Shown: positions 9,417 through 17,529 of the stretch, in pieces
Position numbering within the stretch: the first letter of the stretch is position 1
Layout of the letters: every line of letters starts with the position of its first letter
Assembly (NCBI GenBank): GCA_024229395.1
Contig: JAAESM010000037.1
Span: 1-64,000 of the forward strand
Source of the DNA: Planctomycetota bacterium
GTDB lineage: Bacteria > Planctomycetota > UBA1135
DNA: 64,000 nucleotides
Reading direction: 5' to 3'
The notes under the pieces: generated by a model
The model's input: the letters and a program-made list of their open reading frames with translations, nothing else
Told to the model about the DNA's origin: nothing
The model's database searches: none
Position numbers and translations under genes: made by a program

Positions 9417-9904
9417 GAAGTTATCTTCCCTTGTTCATTCGCGTGGCCGTTGCGGCCTTGCTGATCTCCTATGGCGTGGAGAAATTCCAGGATCCGGTCA
9501 ACTTCCTGAAGTCGATCCACGAGTACGACATCCTGCCAGTGCAACCAAGCTGGATGCTGAACCTTGGCCCCAACGTGATCCCGATTCTGGAACTGGCAGC
9601 TGGCCTGTGCATCCTGTTCGGTTTCCTGCGTCGCGGCGCTGCGGTCTTCATGGGCGGCTTCCTGGTGCTGTTCACCGGCGCGATCCTGTGGCGCACTCTT
9701 GGTGTGATGGATGAGACCGGTCAAGCCTTCTCCGAGATCGCATTCGATTGCGGTTGCGGCGGTGGCGAAGTGGTCATCTGGGAGAAAATGGTGCTCAACG
9801 CCGCGTTGATTGTCGGCACCTTCTACTGCATGTTCGAGCGCGGCGTGGTCTCGATGCAGGTCGCCAAGGACTCCGCTGGCGACTCCGCCAATCATGGCGA
9901 CTAA
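9413..9904 (+). CDS. DoxX/MauE-like four-helix membrane protein
   Basis: The 163-residue product has four predicted TM helices and the opening FIRVAVAALLISYGVEKFQDP typical of the DoxX/MauE group. A cysteine motif, DCGCGGGE near residue 113, lies in the loop before the last helix and resembles the redox cysteines of MauE-like proteins. It overlaps the rhodanese by ATGA, so the pair is translationally coupled and probably acts together in membrane sulfur or thiol redox. Which substrate it serves cannot be read from sequence. Confidence 0.8.
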   Translation: MRSYLPLFIRVAVAALLISYGVEKFQDPVNFLKSIHEYDILPVQPSWMLNLGPNVIPILELAAGLCILFGFLRRGAAVFMGGFLVLFTGAILWRTLGVMDETGQAFSEIAFDCGCGGGEVVIWEKMVLNAALIVGTFYCMFERGVVSMQVAKDSAGDSANHGD

Positions 9905-10700
9905 CTTCCACTTGCAAGCCGCCGACGGCACTCAGCTGACCGGCTATGAATGGCGTCCAGATGGCGAGCCGACTTGCAATGTCTTGGTGATCCACGGCCA
10001 AGGGGAACATCTTGGTCGCTACGAATATCTCGGCGAGGTCCTTGCCGAGTCTGGTGTGCGCAGCATTGGCGTGGACCTACGTGGTCATGGCATGTCGAAA
10101 GGCAAGCGTGGTCACGTCAAGAAATGGTCGGACTATGTGCAAGATGTCAGCGCAGCTGCAGAAATGCTGCCGGAGACCTTTCCTGTGATCGGCCATTCGA
10201 TGGGCGGCCTGATCGCGCTAAGTTATTCCGCGGCACAACCGCAACGCGTGCGCAACTTAGTACTCAGTGGCCCGCTGATGGGCGTGGCTGTTGCCGCCCC
10301 CGCCTGGAAGACCGCAATGGCCGGAGTCTTGAGCAGAGTATTGCCCGGTCTAAGTTTGGCCAGCGGCATTCCTTTGAACGAGTTATGCACCGATCCAGAA
10401 GCCGTCGCCCTTTATGAAAAGGATGGCTTACGTGTGAAAACCATCACACCGCGGTGGTTCACCGAGATGCAAACTGAGATCGCGCGTATGCGTCGGCAGC
10501 TGCCGAACTTCACGATGCCACTGAGTCTGCATGTTGCGGAGTTGGAAAGCATTGTCGATGCGCAACAGAACGAACTCCTCTACGAAGCCTGGCCAGCTGC
10601 GAAGAAACGTTGGTATTGGCAAGGCGGCATGCATGAAATCCTGCAGGAGCCCTTCCGTCAAGGTGTGGTCGCGGCCATGTTGGAAGACATCCGCGGCTAG
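9894..10700 (+). CDS. Alpha/beta hydrolase, lysophospholipase / monoacylglycerol lipase type
   Basis: The 268-residue protein carries a full catalytic triad: nucleophile serine in GHSMGG (about residue 102), an aspartate in ESIVDAQQ (about 220) and a histidine in GGMHEI (about 247). The oxyanion-hole region reads IHGQGEHLGRY, as in monoglyceride lipases and PldB-type lysophospholipases. There is no signal peptide. ATG 9894, overlapping the previous gene by 11 bases, is chosen over the track start at 9810, which adds 28 residues unlike the family. Confidence 0.88.
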   Translation: MATNFHLQAADGTQLTGYEWRPDGEPTCNVLVIHGQGEHLGRYEYLGEVLAESGVRSIGVDLRGHGMSKGKRGHVKKWSDYVQDVSAAAEMLPETFPVIGHSMGGLIALSYSAAQPQRVRNLVLSGPLMGVAVAAPAWKTAMAGVLSRVLPGLSLASGIPLNELCTDPEAVALYEKDGLRVKTITPRWFTEMQTEIARMRRQLPNFTMPLSLHVAELESIVDAQQNELLYEAWPAAKKRWYWQGGMHEILQEPFRQGVVAAMLEDIRG

Positions 10701-10717
10701 GCGTTGCTCTAGATGCC

Positions 10718-12253
10718 TTATTGCGATTGCACCGCCAATAACTGATTCAGTTCCGCCTGGAAGAGTGCGTTGCCTGGTTCCAGTTCCAAGGCGCGTTGCA
10801 AGTCACGAATGCCACCCTGCACATCCCCTGCTGCGCCACGATAGCCGCCTAACTCGGCGAGCATTGCGGCTTCATCCCACAACTGTTCACTAACCAAGGC
10901 GGCATAGCGACGCACCTCGTGCTGCTTACCGAGCATGGCGCTCAATCGCAGCAAGCCGGTCTGCAACTCCATAGGATGCAACAAGCCGATTCGGTCGACC
11001 AACTCCAAGTGTTGCCATGCATCTTGGGCCGCGACGCGCGCTTGCATGTCGTCGTCGGTGGTCTCCAACAACTTCACTGAGGCCCAACCTTGCGCCTCGT
11101 GGTAACGCACTACCCCAGAATGCACACTGAAGCTCAGGCACAGCAAGGAAATCAATCCGAAGCCCACGCCGGAGCGTTGCAAGCGACCGCCTTTGCGTAA
11201 CACCCATTTTGAGAATCGCACATTCGGCTTGGTGAATAGACGAATGGTGGTGATAGCCATGAAGGCGAAGATGGCGCCAAGACCAAGCGTCATCAAGAAC
11301 GGTCCGACGTTATAGAGACCGCGGAAGATGAATACCGTCGACAGCATGACGCATGCCATGAGGATCTCTTCAGGCCATGAGAAATCAAAGGGCACGCGGA
11401 AGCGCGCCTTCGGCCCGACCGCGGAAGCCATCGATGGATTGCCGAAACCATAATGCGCGGCATCGTTGGGGCAGGCTTCGATGCAATCCAGGTCTTTCAA
11501 GCAAGCTGGATTGACCACGTTGCCATATTCCTGGAACTCCTTCAGCACTTGGATGTTCGAGGTACATGCGGCCGTGCATTTGCCGCACTCCTTGCAGTTG
11601 TCATTGACCCGAATGCGCCCGGGTGCCAAACGGTCCGCCCATCCGAAGATGGCTCCATAAGGACAGCCATAGGTGCAGAAGCTGCGCGAGCCCAAGAAGT
11701 AGACCGCGATGAAGCCGACCACCAAGAAGGTCATCAGGGCCACCCACACTGGCGGCAAGTTGCGCCAGAAGTCGTCGGTCATGAACGATGCCCAGCCTTC
11801 GACATCGCTGTTCATATGCAAGGCCGGCATGGGTTGCCCCTCGCGAAGGCGTGAGATCTGTGGCCACACGAACATATGCACCACTGCCAGGATTGGAACC
11901 CACAGCAGCAGGCGCGAGCGCACAGGTTTGGGCGTGATACCAATCTTGCCAAGCATCCAGTGGCATAGGTCCTGCAGCGCCAAGATGTGGCAGCCCCATG
12001 AGCAGAAGAAGCGCCCGAAGAACATGGTGGCCAACACCGCCGTGAGCATGAACAGAAAGCCCGCAGTGATGATGCCGAGCTCGAGGGTGTACATGAGCTC
12101 GTTCAGCTCCAACGGCGCCAGAGTGGTGCCGTTAAGCTTCCAGTGCGCGATATGAATACCGAACAGGACATGCACCAGCACCAGGGAGATGGCGCGGCGC
12201 TTGCTGTAATTGGGTTTCTTGCGCGGAACGGAGTCAGCTGATGGAGCATTCAT
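10718..12253 (-). CDS. Membrane polyferredoxin (NapH/CcoG/NosR-like 4Fe-4S protein) with C-terminal TPR
   Basis: The 511-residue protein has four or more TM helices interleaved with cysteine motifs: CSWGC (residues 84-88) and CTYGCP (193-198), the paired CxxxC signatures of NapH/NosR/CcoG-type quinol or electron-transfer proteins. A soluble ferredoxin follows (CKECGKCTAAC at 220-230, then three cysteines at 251-261). A second membrane block and a TPR-like tail (about 430-511) end the protein. It likely moves electrons between the quinone pool and a periplasmic or metal-centre partner. TATCAT sits 10 bases before the ATG. No obvious reductase partner is adjacent, so the pathway is open. Confidence 0.8.
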   Translation of the reverse strand: MNAPSADSVPRKKPNYSKRRAISLVLVHVLFGIHIAHWKLNGTTLAPLELNELMYTLELGIITAGFLFMLTAVLATMFFGRFFCSWGCHILALQDLCHWMLGKIGITPKPVRSRLLLWVPILAVVHMFVWPQISRLREGQPMPALHMNSDVEGWASFMTDDFWRNLPPVWVALMTFLVVGFIAVYFLGSRSFCTYGCPYGAIFGWADRLAPGRIRVNDNCKECGKCTAACTSNIQVLKEFQEYGNVVNPACLKDLDCIEACPNDAAHYGFGNPSMASAVGPKARFRVPFDFSWPEEILMACVMLSTVFIFRGLYNVGPFLMTLGLGAIFAFMAITTIRLFTKPNVRFSKWVLRKGGRLQRSGVGFGLISLLCLSFSVHSGVVRYHEAQGWASVKLLETTDDDMQARVAAQDAWQHLELVDRIGLLHPMELQTGLLRLSAMLGKQHEVRRYAALVSEQLWDEAAMLAELGGYRGAAGDVQGGIRDLQRALELEPGNALFQAELNQLLAVQSQ

Positions 12254-12292
12254 TGCTTTTGCAATGATACGCTACAAATGACTCTGTTATTC

Positions 12293-12646
12293 CTAATTCA
12301 AGAAAGGCTTGAAGTAAACCGCCCAGACTGCCACCAAAACCAGCAGACGGGTCAAATAGGCCATCGTCCGCACCTGCTGTGGCTTGCGATAAGCGATACC
12401 GGCCATAGCGGAAAGGCCCAACCAGCAGGCGATTTTGATGAACAAGAAGGTGTGCCAGGTATTGTCGTAGATCTTAGCCACCAAGCCGAAGCCGCCGAAC
12501 AGCATGACAAGGCTCAAGAGACCACTGATAATCATCACCTTGCGGCGGTTTTCGGGCAGCTTAGGGCTGGCGAAGACGAAGAAGGTGTAGCCGACCAGCA
12601 AGAAGGCAGCAGCGACGTGTAGGAAGGAGTAGAGCGTTGGGCTCAT
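12293..12646 (-). CDS. Small integral membrane protein, SirB/CopD-like topology, unknown function
   Basis: A 117-residue protein with four hydrophobic helices (YSFLHVAAAFLLVGYTFFVF at the start) and short basic loops. The size and layout resemble the SirB and other small four-helix families, and the early histidine in the first helix would suit haem or metal contact, but I cannot confirm a family. It lies just upstream of the polyferredoxin on the same strand. TAAAAT six bases before the ATG suggests a leaderless start. Confidence 0.6.
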   Translation of the reverse strand: MSPTLYSFLHVAAAFLLVGYTFFVFASPKLPENRRKVMIISGLLSLVMLFGGFGLVAKIYDNTWHTFLFIKIACWLGLSAMAGIAYRKPQQVRTMAYLTRLLVLVAVWAVYFKPFLN

Positions 12647-12652
12647 TGCCAG

Positions 12653-12658
12653 ATTTTA
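12653..12658 (-). promoter_or_regulatory. TAnnnT box (TAAAAT) 6 bases before the start at 12646
   Basis: TAAAAT, then CTGGCA, then ATG on the minus strand. There is no Shine-Dalgarno, consistent with a leaderless mRNA. Confidence 0.5.
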
Positions 12659-12743
12659 GGGGGACAAGATGCGGATTGCATCCGTGAGGTATTTAGGACA
12701 TAAAGGAGCTTAACCAAGCACTGATTCTTGGTCGAGATTGTCC

Positions 12744-12749
12744 TAAATT
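12744..12749 (+). promoter_or_regulatory. TAnnnT box (TAAATT) 6 bases before the start at 12756
   Basis: TAAATT, then ACGCAA, then ATG. It faces away from the box at 12653, so the 109-base gap is a divergent promoter region. Confidence 0.45.
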
Positions 12750-12755
12750 ACGCAA

Positions 12756-13415
12756 ATGGAATCCCTTCTTCAGGAGGCACGTCGGCAGACTTCCGACGCA
12801 GGTGTCGGCGAGTTGCTCGACCGGATCTTGGCAGTGCCACGCTTGCACGCGCGCTTGATTAATAGTCTGTCGCGCATGGAATATGTCGGTGCACGCAAGA
12901 TGGTCAAGGCGCGCCATACCGATTCGATGAACTCCGCTGGCCTGCAGCACCTGCTCGAAGAAGTGGGCCATTCGCTGCGCTTGAAACGTGCTGCCATCAA
13001 GGTCAATGGCGGCAGCGATGAAGGCATTGAGACCTTCTCGGCCGAACATACTTTGGCTGGCGACGCCGGCGAAGGTTATCTGCAAGGCGTGGACCGCGGT
13101 TGCGAAGGACTACTGATGGAGCTGAAACTGCCCGAGCCCAAGCGCAGCGAGGTCAACTACGTGTTGTCGAGCCTGGCAATCGAAGTGCGCGCGGAAGCCT
13201 TCTACCCCATCTATGAGGAAGCGCTGCAACGCGCCGGTGCCCCCTTCAGCGTGCGTTCGATCCTCAGCGATGAGTTGCGCCACCTTGAAGAAATGACCAC
13301 TGCCATCGCCAAGCATTTGCCTGAGGGCGGCGAGAGCATCATCGATGCCGCATTGAAGCTCGAGGACCAATGCTTCCGCGGATGGATTTCCGCAGTGCGG
13401 AAATCACTGGATTAA
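12756..13415 (+). CDS. Ferritin-like di-iron carboxylate protein, unknown substrate
   Basis: The 219-residue all-helical protein has the complete E / ExxH / E / ExxH ligand pattern of the ferritin-like superfamily: Glu42 (RMEYVGA), Glu69-His72 (EEVGH), Glu143 (AIEVRAEAF) and Glu173-His176 (DELRH). Spacing fits a four-helix bundle binding two metals (Fe/Fe or Mn/Fe). I do not recognise the exact subfamily; it could be an oxygenase, a rubrerythrin-like peroxidase without the rubredoxin domain, or a storage protein. It is cytoplasmic and divergent from the polyferredoxin pair, a possible but unproven electron source. Confidence 0.7.
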   Translation: MESLLQEARRQTSDAGVGELLDRILAVPRLHARLINSLSRMEYVGARKMVKARHTDSMNSAGLQHLLEEVGHSLRLKRAAIKVNGGSDEGIETFSAEHTLAGDAGEGYLQGVDRGCEGLLMELKLPEPKRSEVNYVLSSLAIEVRAEAFYPIYEEALQRAGAPFSVRSILSDELRHLEEMTTAIAKHLPEGGESIIDAALKLEDQCFRGWISAVRKSLD

Positions 13416-13450
13416 TCCACACCCTAGCGAGCAGATTTGCCCATTTGTGG

Positions 13451-13456
13451 CATACT
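13451..13456 (+). promoter_or_regulatory. Possible -10 box (CATACT) 6 bases before the start at 13463
   Basis: CATACT-TGGCAC-ATG. This is a weaker match than the TAnnnT boxes elsewhere, but has the same spacing and also no Shine-Dalgarno. Confidence 0.3.
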
Positions 13457-13462
13457 TGGCAC

Positions 13463-14149
13463 ATGCGCATTGTCCCCCAAGTCATCTTGCTCGCTGCTCT
13501 TAGCGCCTGCGCCACCAAGCCTACGACCCCCACCACGATCAAGCTCTTCAACGGCAATGATCTCACGGGTTGGCATGCCGACGTACCCGATGCCGATAAG
13601 GATCCTGAGATCTCGCCATCGTTCAGTGTTTGGGAAGGACTGCTGCTGAGTAACGGCTCTCCGCAAGGCCACTTGATTTCGGATGAGACCTACAGCAACT
13701 ACGAGTTGATTGTTGAATACCGCTGGCCAGGCAAGGGTGGCAACTGCGGCGTACTGGTCCATGCCTCCAAGCCGCGCATGCTCTATGGCATGTTCCCGCA
13801 ATCGATCGAATGCCAAATGCATGCTGGCAACGCTGGTGATTTCTGGTGCATCGGCGAAGACATCAAGGTTGACAACATGGCCGAGCGTCGTGGTGGTGAT
13901 CCCAGCAACTGGGGTGGTCAAGAAGGGCAGGAGCGCCATATCTGGAACTTGACCGATGATTCCGAGAAGCCGCTGGGTGAATGGAACACCATGCGCATCG
14001 TTTGCAAGGATGACACCATCAACATCTGGGTCAATGGTGATCACGTGATGGCTGGGTACGAGTGCACCGCGACCTCAGGCGCGGTTGCATTACAAGCTGA
14101 AGGCACGCCTTGCGAGTTCCGTCGAGTCGACCTCACACCTCTGCAGTAA
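13463..14149 (+). CDS. DUF1080 (3-keto-disaccharide hydrolase domain) lipoprotein
   Basis: The 228-residue product starts with a lipoprotein signal peptide ending in the lipobox ALSAC, so it is likely tethered to a membrane by its N-terminal cysteine. The rest is one DUF1080 domain (LFNGNDLTGWH, LISDETYSNYELIVEYRW, GNCGVLVHA, WNTMRIVCKDD). This concanavalin-like fold is abundant in planctomycetes and is described as a 3-keto-glycoside hydrolase. ATG 13463 is chosen because the lipoprotein signal begins there; the track start at 13370 lies inside the previous gene. Confidence 0.88.
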   Translation: MRIVPQVILLAALSACATKPTTPTTIKLFNGNDLTGWHADVPDADKDPEISPSFSVWEGLLLSNGSPQGHLISDETYSNYELIVEYRWPGKGGNCGVLVHASKPRMLYGMFPQSIECQMHAGNAGDFWCIGEDIKVDNMAERRGGDPSNWGGQEGQERHIWNLTDDSEKPLGEWNTMRIVCKDDTINIWVNGDHVMAGYECTATSGAVALQAEGTPCEFRRVDLTPLQ

Positions 14150-14246
14150 TTTCGCCATTCCAGGCCGATTTCGGCTGTTAATCTGGAAATCTCATGCGAC
14201 GCACTTCGGTGGTGCCGCCCCCCCACTGCTCTTTCATGGAGGCATG

Positions 14247-15032
14247 ATGTTGAGATTTCTTTGCTGCGCGGCTTTTAGCCTAGCTGCGCTCACCCCCACC
14301 GTTGACGCCCAATTGACGGGTTCGACACTAGATGCCGAATGGCATTACCCATCGTTTGGTGCAGTACTCGAAAGCCACACCGTCGTCGTTTCCGCCGGCG
14401 TCGAGCTGCCGAGCACGGCAATCTTCAACGACAGTAAGTTCGATATCGATATCGGTGATGATTGGATTGAGTTCCGCTTCAACGCCGCGTCGAGCTGGAG
14501 TACGACCACTTTCAACGGTTGGTTGTTCCGCGACGCACTTGGTGTGCTGGGACCCTTCGGAGGGTTCACTGTCGATTCCTGGAGTGCTGGCGTCACCGGG
14601 ACAGGTGGCATTGCCACTAGCTTCAATGACGATGAGCTATGGGCAAACTTCGCCGGAATGACAGTCGCTGGAGCTGGTGACTGGATTCGCCTGAAGGTTG
14701 CGCCTGGCGGCCCGGTGCTGAGCATTTCGGGTTTGGTCGCTGGTCAAACGGCTATGATCACCGTCGACAACACCACGCCGAACGGGTCGGTAGGCCTGGC
14801 TTACTCCATGTCCGGCGCAGGTCCCACTACGGTGTTCACCGGTAGCTGCGGCTTCCTGGCAGTGGACCTGAGTGCTCCGATCCGGGTCATCGGCACCTTT
14901 GGCGCGATCGGCACCACCATGAGCCTGAACATGAGTATCCCGCTTGCTGCAAGTGGCCGTTCCGTTTGGGTTCAAGGCTTGGATGTCGGCAGCTGCACCC
15001 TCACAAACGGTCTTGCACTGACCGTCCTGTAA
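14247..15032 (+). CDS. Secreted protein with the shared C-terminal domain
   Basis: A signal peptide (MLRFLCCAAFSLAALTPTVDA) precedes a beta-rich region of about 140 residues without a family match. The last 85 residues (from LSISGLVAGQ to NGLALTVL) are a divergent copy of the glycine-rich C-terminal domain seen on several exported proteins in this window. GGAGG lies 4 bases before ATG 14247, which decides the start over ATG 14244 and the much longer track ORF. It converges on the gene at 15093. No function is assignable beyond export. Confidence 0.78.
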   Translation: MLRFLCCAAFSLAALTPTVDAQLTGSTLDAEWHYPSFGAVLESHTVVVSAGVELPSTAIFNDSKFDIDIGDDWIEFRFNAASSWSTTTFNGWLFRDALGVLGPFGGFTVDSWSAGVTGTGGIATSFNDDELWANFAGMTVAGAGDWIRLKVAPGGPVLSISGLVAGQTAMITVDNTTPNGSVGLAYSMSGAGPTTVFTGSCGFLAVDLSAPIRVIGTFGAIGTTMSLNMSIPLAASGRSVWVQGLDVGSCTLTNGLALTVL

Positions 15033-15036
15033 ATGC

Positions 15037-15076
15037 AAAAAAAAAGCAGCCTTCCTCAATCAAGAGGAAGGCTGCT
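15037..15076 (-). terminator. Intrinsic terminator for the minus-strand gene at 15093
   Basis: A perfect 13-bp stem (AGCAGCCTTCCTC / GAGGAAGGCTGCT) is followed by nine T on the minus strand. There is no T-run on the plus strand, so it mainly serves the minus-strand gene. Confidence 0.88.
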
Positions 15077-15092
15077 CGAGCAAGCTAAAGAC

Positions 15093-16127
15093 TTACAGTA
15101 CGAGCTCTGCCAAGGAGTTGGTCAGAGTACTGGTCGAGAGGTCTGCAGCCTGGGTGTAAACGGTGAGGCCAGATGCGCGTCCTGGGACACCAAGGCTCAA
15201 TGCAGCAACACCTGCACCGTCAGCGGTGAGGACTGGCAACTGAGTGATAGGTACACTCATATCGACAGGGCCGAATGGAGTCATGGTAGGACCTGCACCG
15301 GTCAGCGAGTAACCGATCAAGACGCCGCCGCCAGCAGATGCGCCAGAAACGGTCAAGGTTGCCGTACTACCACCAGCGAGGCCGGCAATAGCGTAGGAAG
15401 GACCACTTGGGCCATCGCCCAGATCCCAGTTGTCACACATGGCGTTGTAACCACAGATGCCAACGTCAGTGCCCAAAGTGCCTGCGAAAGCAGCGATGAT
15501 GCCGGAGCTCTCGTAGTGGTATTCGTAAACACCATCGTTGAACTCATCGATGTCGACGTTCATGGTGTCGCCAGCATTCGAGATCGAGAAGCGAACGTGA
15601 CCACCGGTCACTGGAGTGATGGCGAAGAAACCACCGTAGGCACCCAAACCACCAGCTGTGGCGTGGTAGAAGCCAATAAAGTCGTAAATGCCGCCGCCGC
15701 CGTTCGATTGAACCTTGGTCCAGAGCATTTCAGCACCTGCACCCATCACAGCGCCTGAATAGGTCAAGCCTGCTGGGCTTACACCAAGATCAAGCTCAGT
15801 GGTTTGATCTTCGTACGGCGCGGAAACACCTGCGCGTTGAATCCAGTAGTTGCCGCTACCCGAAACGAGCATGTCGCCCGAGATCGAGAACGAACCACCC
15901 ATTTGGGTCCAACCTGCACCAAGGCTAGCGCGGTTGAAATCATCGGAATCGATGGAGCCGGCGTTAAAGACGCCTCCGTATGGAGATGTCGACGCGTTAG
16001 CAAAGCTAACTACCGAATTTTGAGTAGCAGTCTGCGGCCCCATGTGAATTGTGGGGTCTAAGTCCTGCTGGTTAACAGCACCCGCCTGCATAGAAGCGAG
16101 CAAAAGAGAAAGGGGGAGATAGATCAT
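15093..16127 (-). CDS. Secreted protein with LamG-like middle and the shared C-terminal domain
   Basis: The 344-residue protein has a signal peptide (MIYLPLSLLLASMQAGA). The middle has a DDFNRASLGAGWTQMGG opening and a beta-rich run to about residue 250, reminiscent of concanavalin/LamG-like jelly rolls common in planctomycete exoproteins (tentative). The final 85 residues are a good copy of the shared C-terminal domain (GYSLTGAGPTMTPFGPVDMS, ending LTNSLAELVL). It likely sits on the cell surface or is released; ligand unknown. The plus-strand ORF of 241 codons over it is a shadow. Confidence 0.82.
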   Translation of the reverse strand: MIYLPLSLLLASMQAGAVNQQDLDPTIHMGPQTATQNSVVSFANASTSPYGGVFNAGSIDSDDFNRASLGAGWTQMGGSFSISGDMLVSGSGNYWIQRAGVSAPYEDQTTELDLGVSPAGLTYSGAVMGAGAEMLWTKVQSNGGGGIYDFIGFYHATAGGLGAYGGFFAITPVTGGHVRFSISNAGDTMNVDIDEFNDGVYEYHYESSGIIAAFAGTLGTDVGICGYNAMCDNWDLGDGPSGPSYAIAGLAGGSTATLTVSGASAGGGVLIGYSLTGAGPTMTPFGPVDMSVPITQLPVLTADGAGVAALSLGVPGRASGLTVYTQAADLSTSTLTNSLAELVL

Positions 16128-16133
16128 GTATTC

Positions 16134-16139
16134 ACCCTA
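16134..16139 (-). promoter_or_regulatory. TAnnnT box (TAGGGT) 6 bases before the start at 16127
   Basis: TAGGGT, then GAATAC, then ATG on the minus strand. No Shine-Dalgarno is present. Confidence 0.45.
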
Positions 16140-16499
16140 GCGCAACATTTTGCTACGAAATGAAAAAAAAGCAAAAACCTTTTCCAATTGGGGCGCAACT
16201 ATGCTACCAGCTAGGAATGTGTATTTCCTGTCCTAGTCCTACGGTCAGGGCTCAGGGTGCTAGGCCAAGCGAATACTTGATGGGAAAAATATGAGAAGGC
16301 AGATTGGAATGCGGGATGTTGAGGAGTTGGGGCTGTGCTTTTTTTGCTGATTTTTACGACGAAATGCGCTTCTAGGGCCATCTCATTGCAAAATCGTAGC
16401 GTTTCCAAGATTTTCGGGATGTCACCGGGGATTTCCCCAGGGAATTCTGTATGCTCGCAACAGGCCAAATGGCCCAATCGAATCCCTTTCGCTAGAAAC
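16140..16499 (+). other. Intergenic region between divergent secreted-protein genes
   Basis: This 360-base stretch has no supported ORF; the track start at 16335 is an upstream extension of the next gene. It contains A/T-rich tracts, an imperfect CTAGGA...TCCTAG palindrome near 16211, a GGGGA-TT-TCCCC element near 16427 and a possible TATGCT -10 box at 16450 that would give a leader of about 40 bases for the gene at 16500. Nothing else is evident. Confidence 0.4.
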
Positions 16500-17459
16500 A
16501 TGAAAACACTCATCTCTCTCACCATCGCCGGCGCCCTGTTTGCCAGCACCGCTTCCGCCCAGAACGTGGATACCTTTGATAATGGCGCCAACCCGAACGG
16601 TTGGTGGTGGAATGGCTTCGTGCCAATCATGGAACCTGTCGGTGGCAATCCTGGTTGGTGGTACCGCGATAACTTCATCAATGATTTCATTCCTGCCTTG
16701 CGTACTGGCAGTGCAACTGGCCTGTGGGCTGGCGACTACCGCGCCAACGGTGTACACACCATCGCATTTGATGCACAAACCATTACTGGCCCTTCGGCAA
16801 CCCAGCCAATGACCATCGTCTTGAAGGACACCAAAGGCACGCCGAGCGACCCTAACGATGATGACTACGCTTTCTACGTAGACAGCTCCGTTGTGATGCC
16901 ACAAGCTGGTGCCGGTTGGAGCCACTACGAGTTCGATATCCCTAGCCAGTCCACCACCCTGCCTGCAGGTTGGGCTGCCGCAAGTGGCGGATGGTTCACC
17001 CCAGGCTTCACCGCTGGCTACACCTGGGACATGCTGATCCAGAACGTGGATCAGGTCGAGATCTGGATGAACGACCCAACGGCATTCGGCATGTGGTTGG
17101 TATGGGACTGCGGCGTGGACAACATCGAGATCAACAACGCTCCACTCACCCCTGAGTTGGTCTACACCGGCCTCGTCGGTGGTGGTACCACGACCCTCAC
17201 CGTCTCGAACGCAACCGCTGGCGGCAATGTCATTGTGGGCTACTCGCTGGCAGGTGCTGGTCCAACCAACACCCCATACGGCATGGTTGACATGAGCAAC
17301 CCAATCACCGTGTTGCCAACCTTGACTGCAGACGCAGGCGGCGTCGCTAGCTTCAGCAGCGCGATCCCAACTCGCGGAACCGGCTTCACCCTCTACTCGC
17401 AGGGTGTTGACCTTGGCTCCGGCGACCTGACCAACTCGGTCGCAGAGGTCATTCTCTAA
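16500..17459 (+). CDS. Secreted protein with the shared C-terminal domain
   Basis: Signal peptide MKTLISLTIAGALFASTASA, then about 210 residues rich in Trp, Gly and Asn (NGWWWNGFVP, WYRDNFINDF, VWDCGVDNIEI) that look like an extracellular beta-sandwich, possibly carbohydrate-binding (inference). The final 85 residues are the clearest copy of the shared domain (LVGGGTTTLTVSNATAGG, GYSLAGAGPTNTPYG, ending LTNSVAEVIL). ATG 16500 is chosen for the signal peptide; it has no Shine-Dalgarno. No catalytic motif is recognised. Confidence 0.82.
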   Translation: MKTLISLTIAGALFASTASAQNVDTFDNGANPNGWWWNGFVPIMEPVGGNPGWWYRDNFINDFIPALRTGSATGLWAGDYRANGVHTIAFDAQTITGPSATQPMTIVLKDTKGTPSDPNDDDYAFYVDSSVVMPQAGAGWSHYEFDIPSQSTTLPAGWAAASGGWFTPGFTAGYTWDMLIQNVDQVEIWMNDPTAFGMWLVWDCGVDNIEINNAPLTPELVYTGLVGGGTTTLTVSNATAGGNVIVGYSLAGAGPTNTPYGMVDMSNPITVLPTLTADAGGVASFSSAIPTRGTGFTLYSQGVDLGSGDLTNSVAEVIL

Positions 17460-17473
17460 GACTTAGGGTACTC

Positions 17474-17516
17474 AAAAAATCGAGCGGCCTCCCATCTGGG
17501 AGGCCGCTCTTTTTTT
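17474..17516. terminator. Bidirectional intrinsic terminator between convergent genes
   Basis: A 12-bp stem (GAGCGGCCTCCC / GGGAGGCCGCTC, loop ATCT) has seven T after it on the plus strand and six A before it, so it can end both the gene at 16500 and the M61 gene at 17530. Confidence 0.9.
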
Positions 17517-17529
17517 GCACTGGGAGCAC

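Noticed and set aside
15033-15758. 241-codon plus-strand ORF over the gene at 15093
   Set aside because: Antisense to a signal-peptide protein with the shared C-terminal domain; it begins in the terminator.
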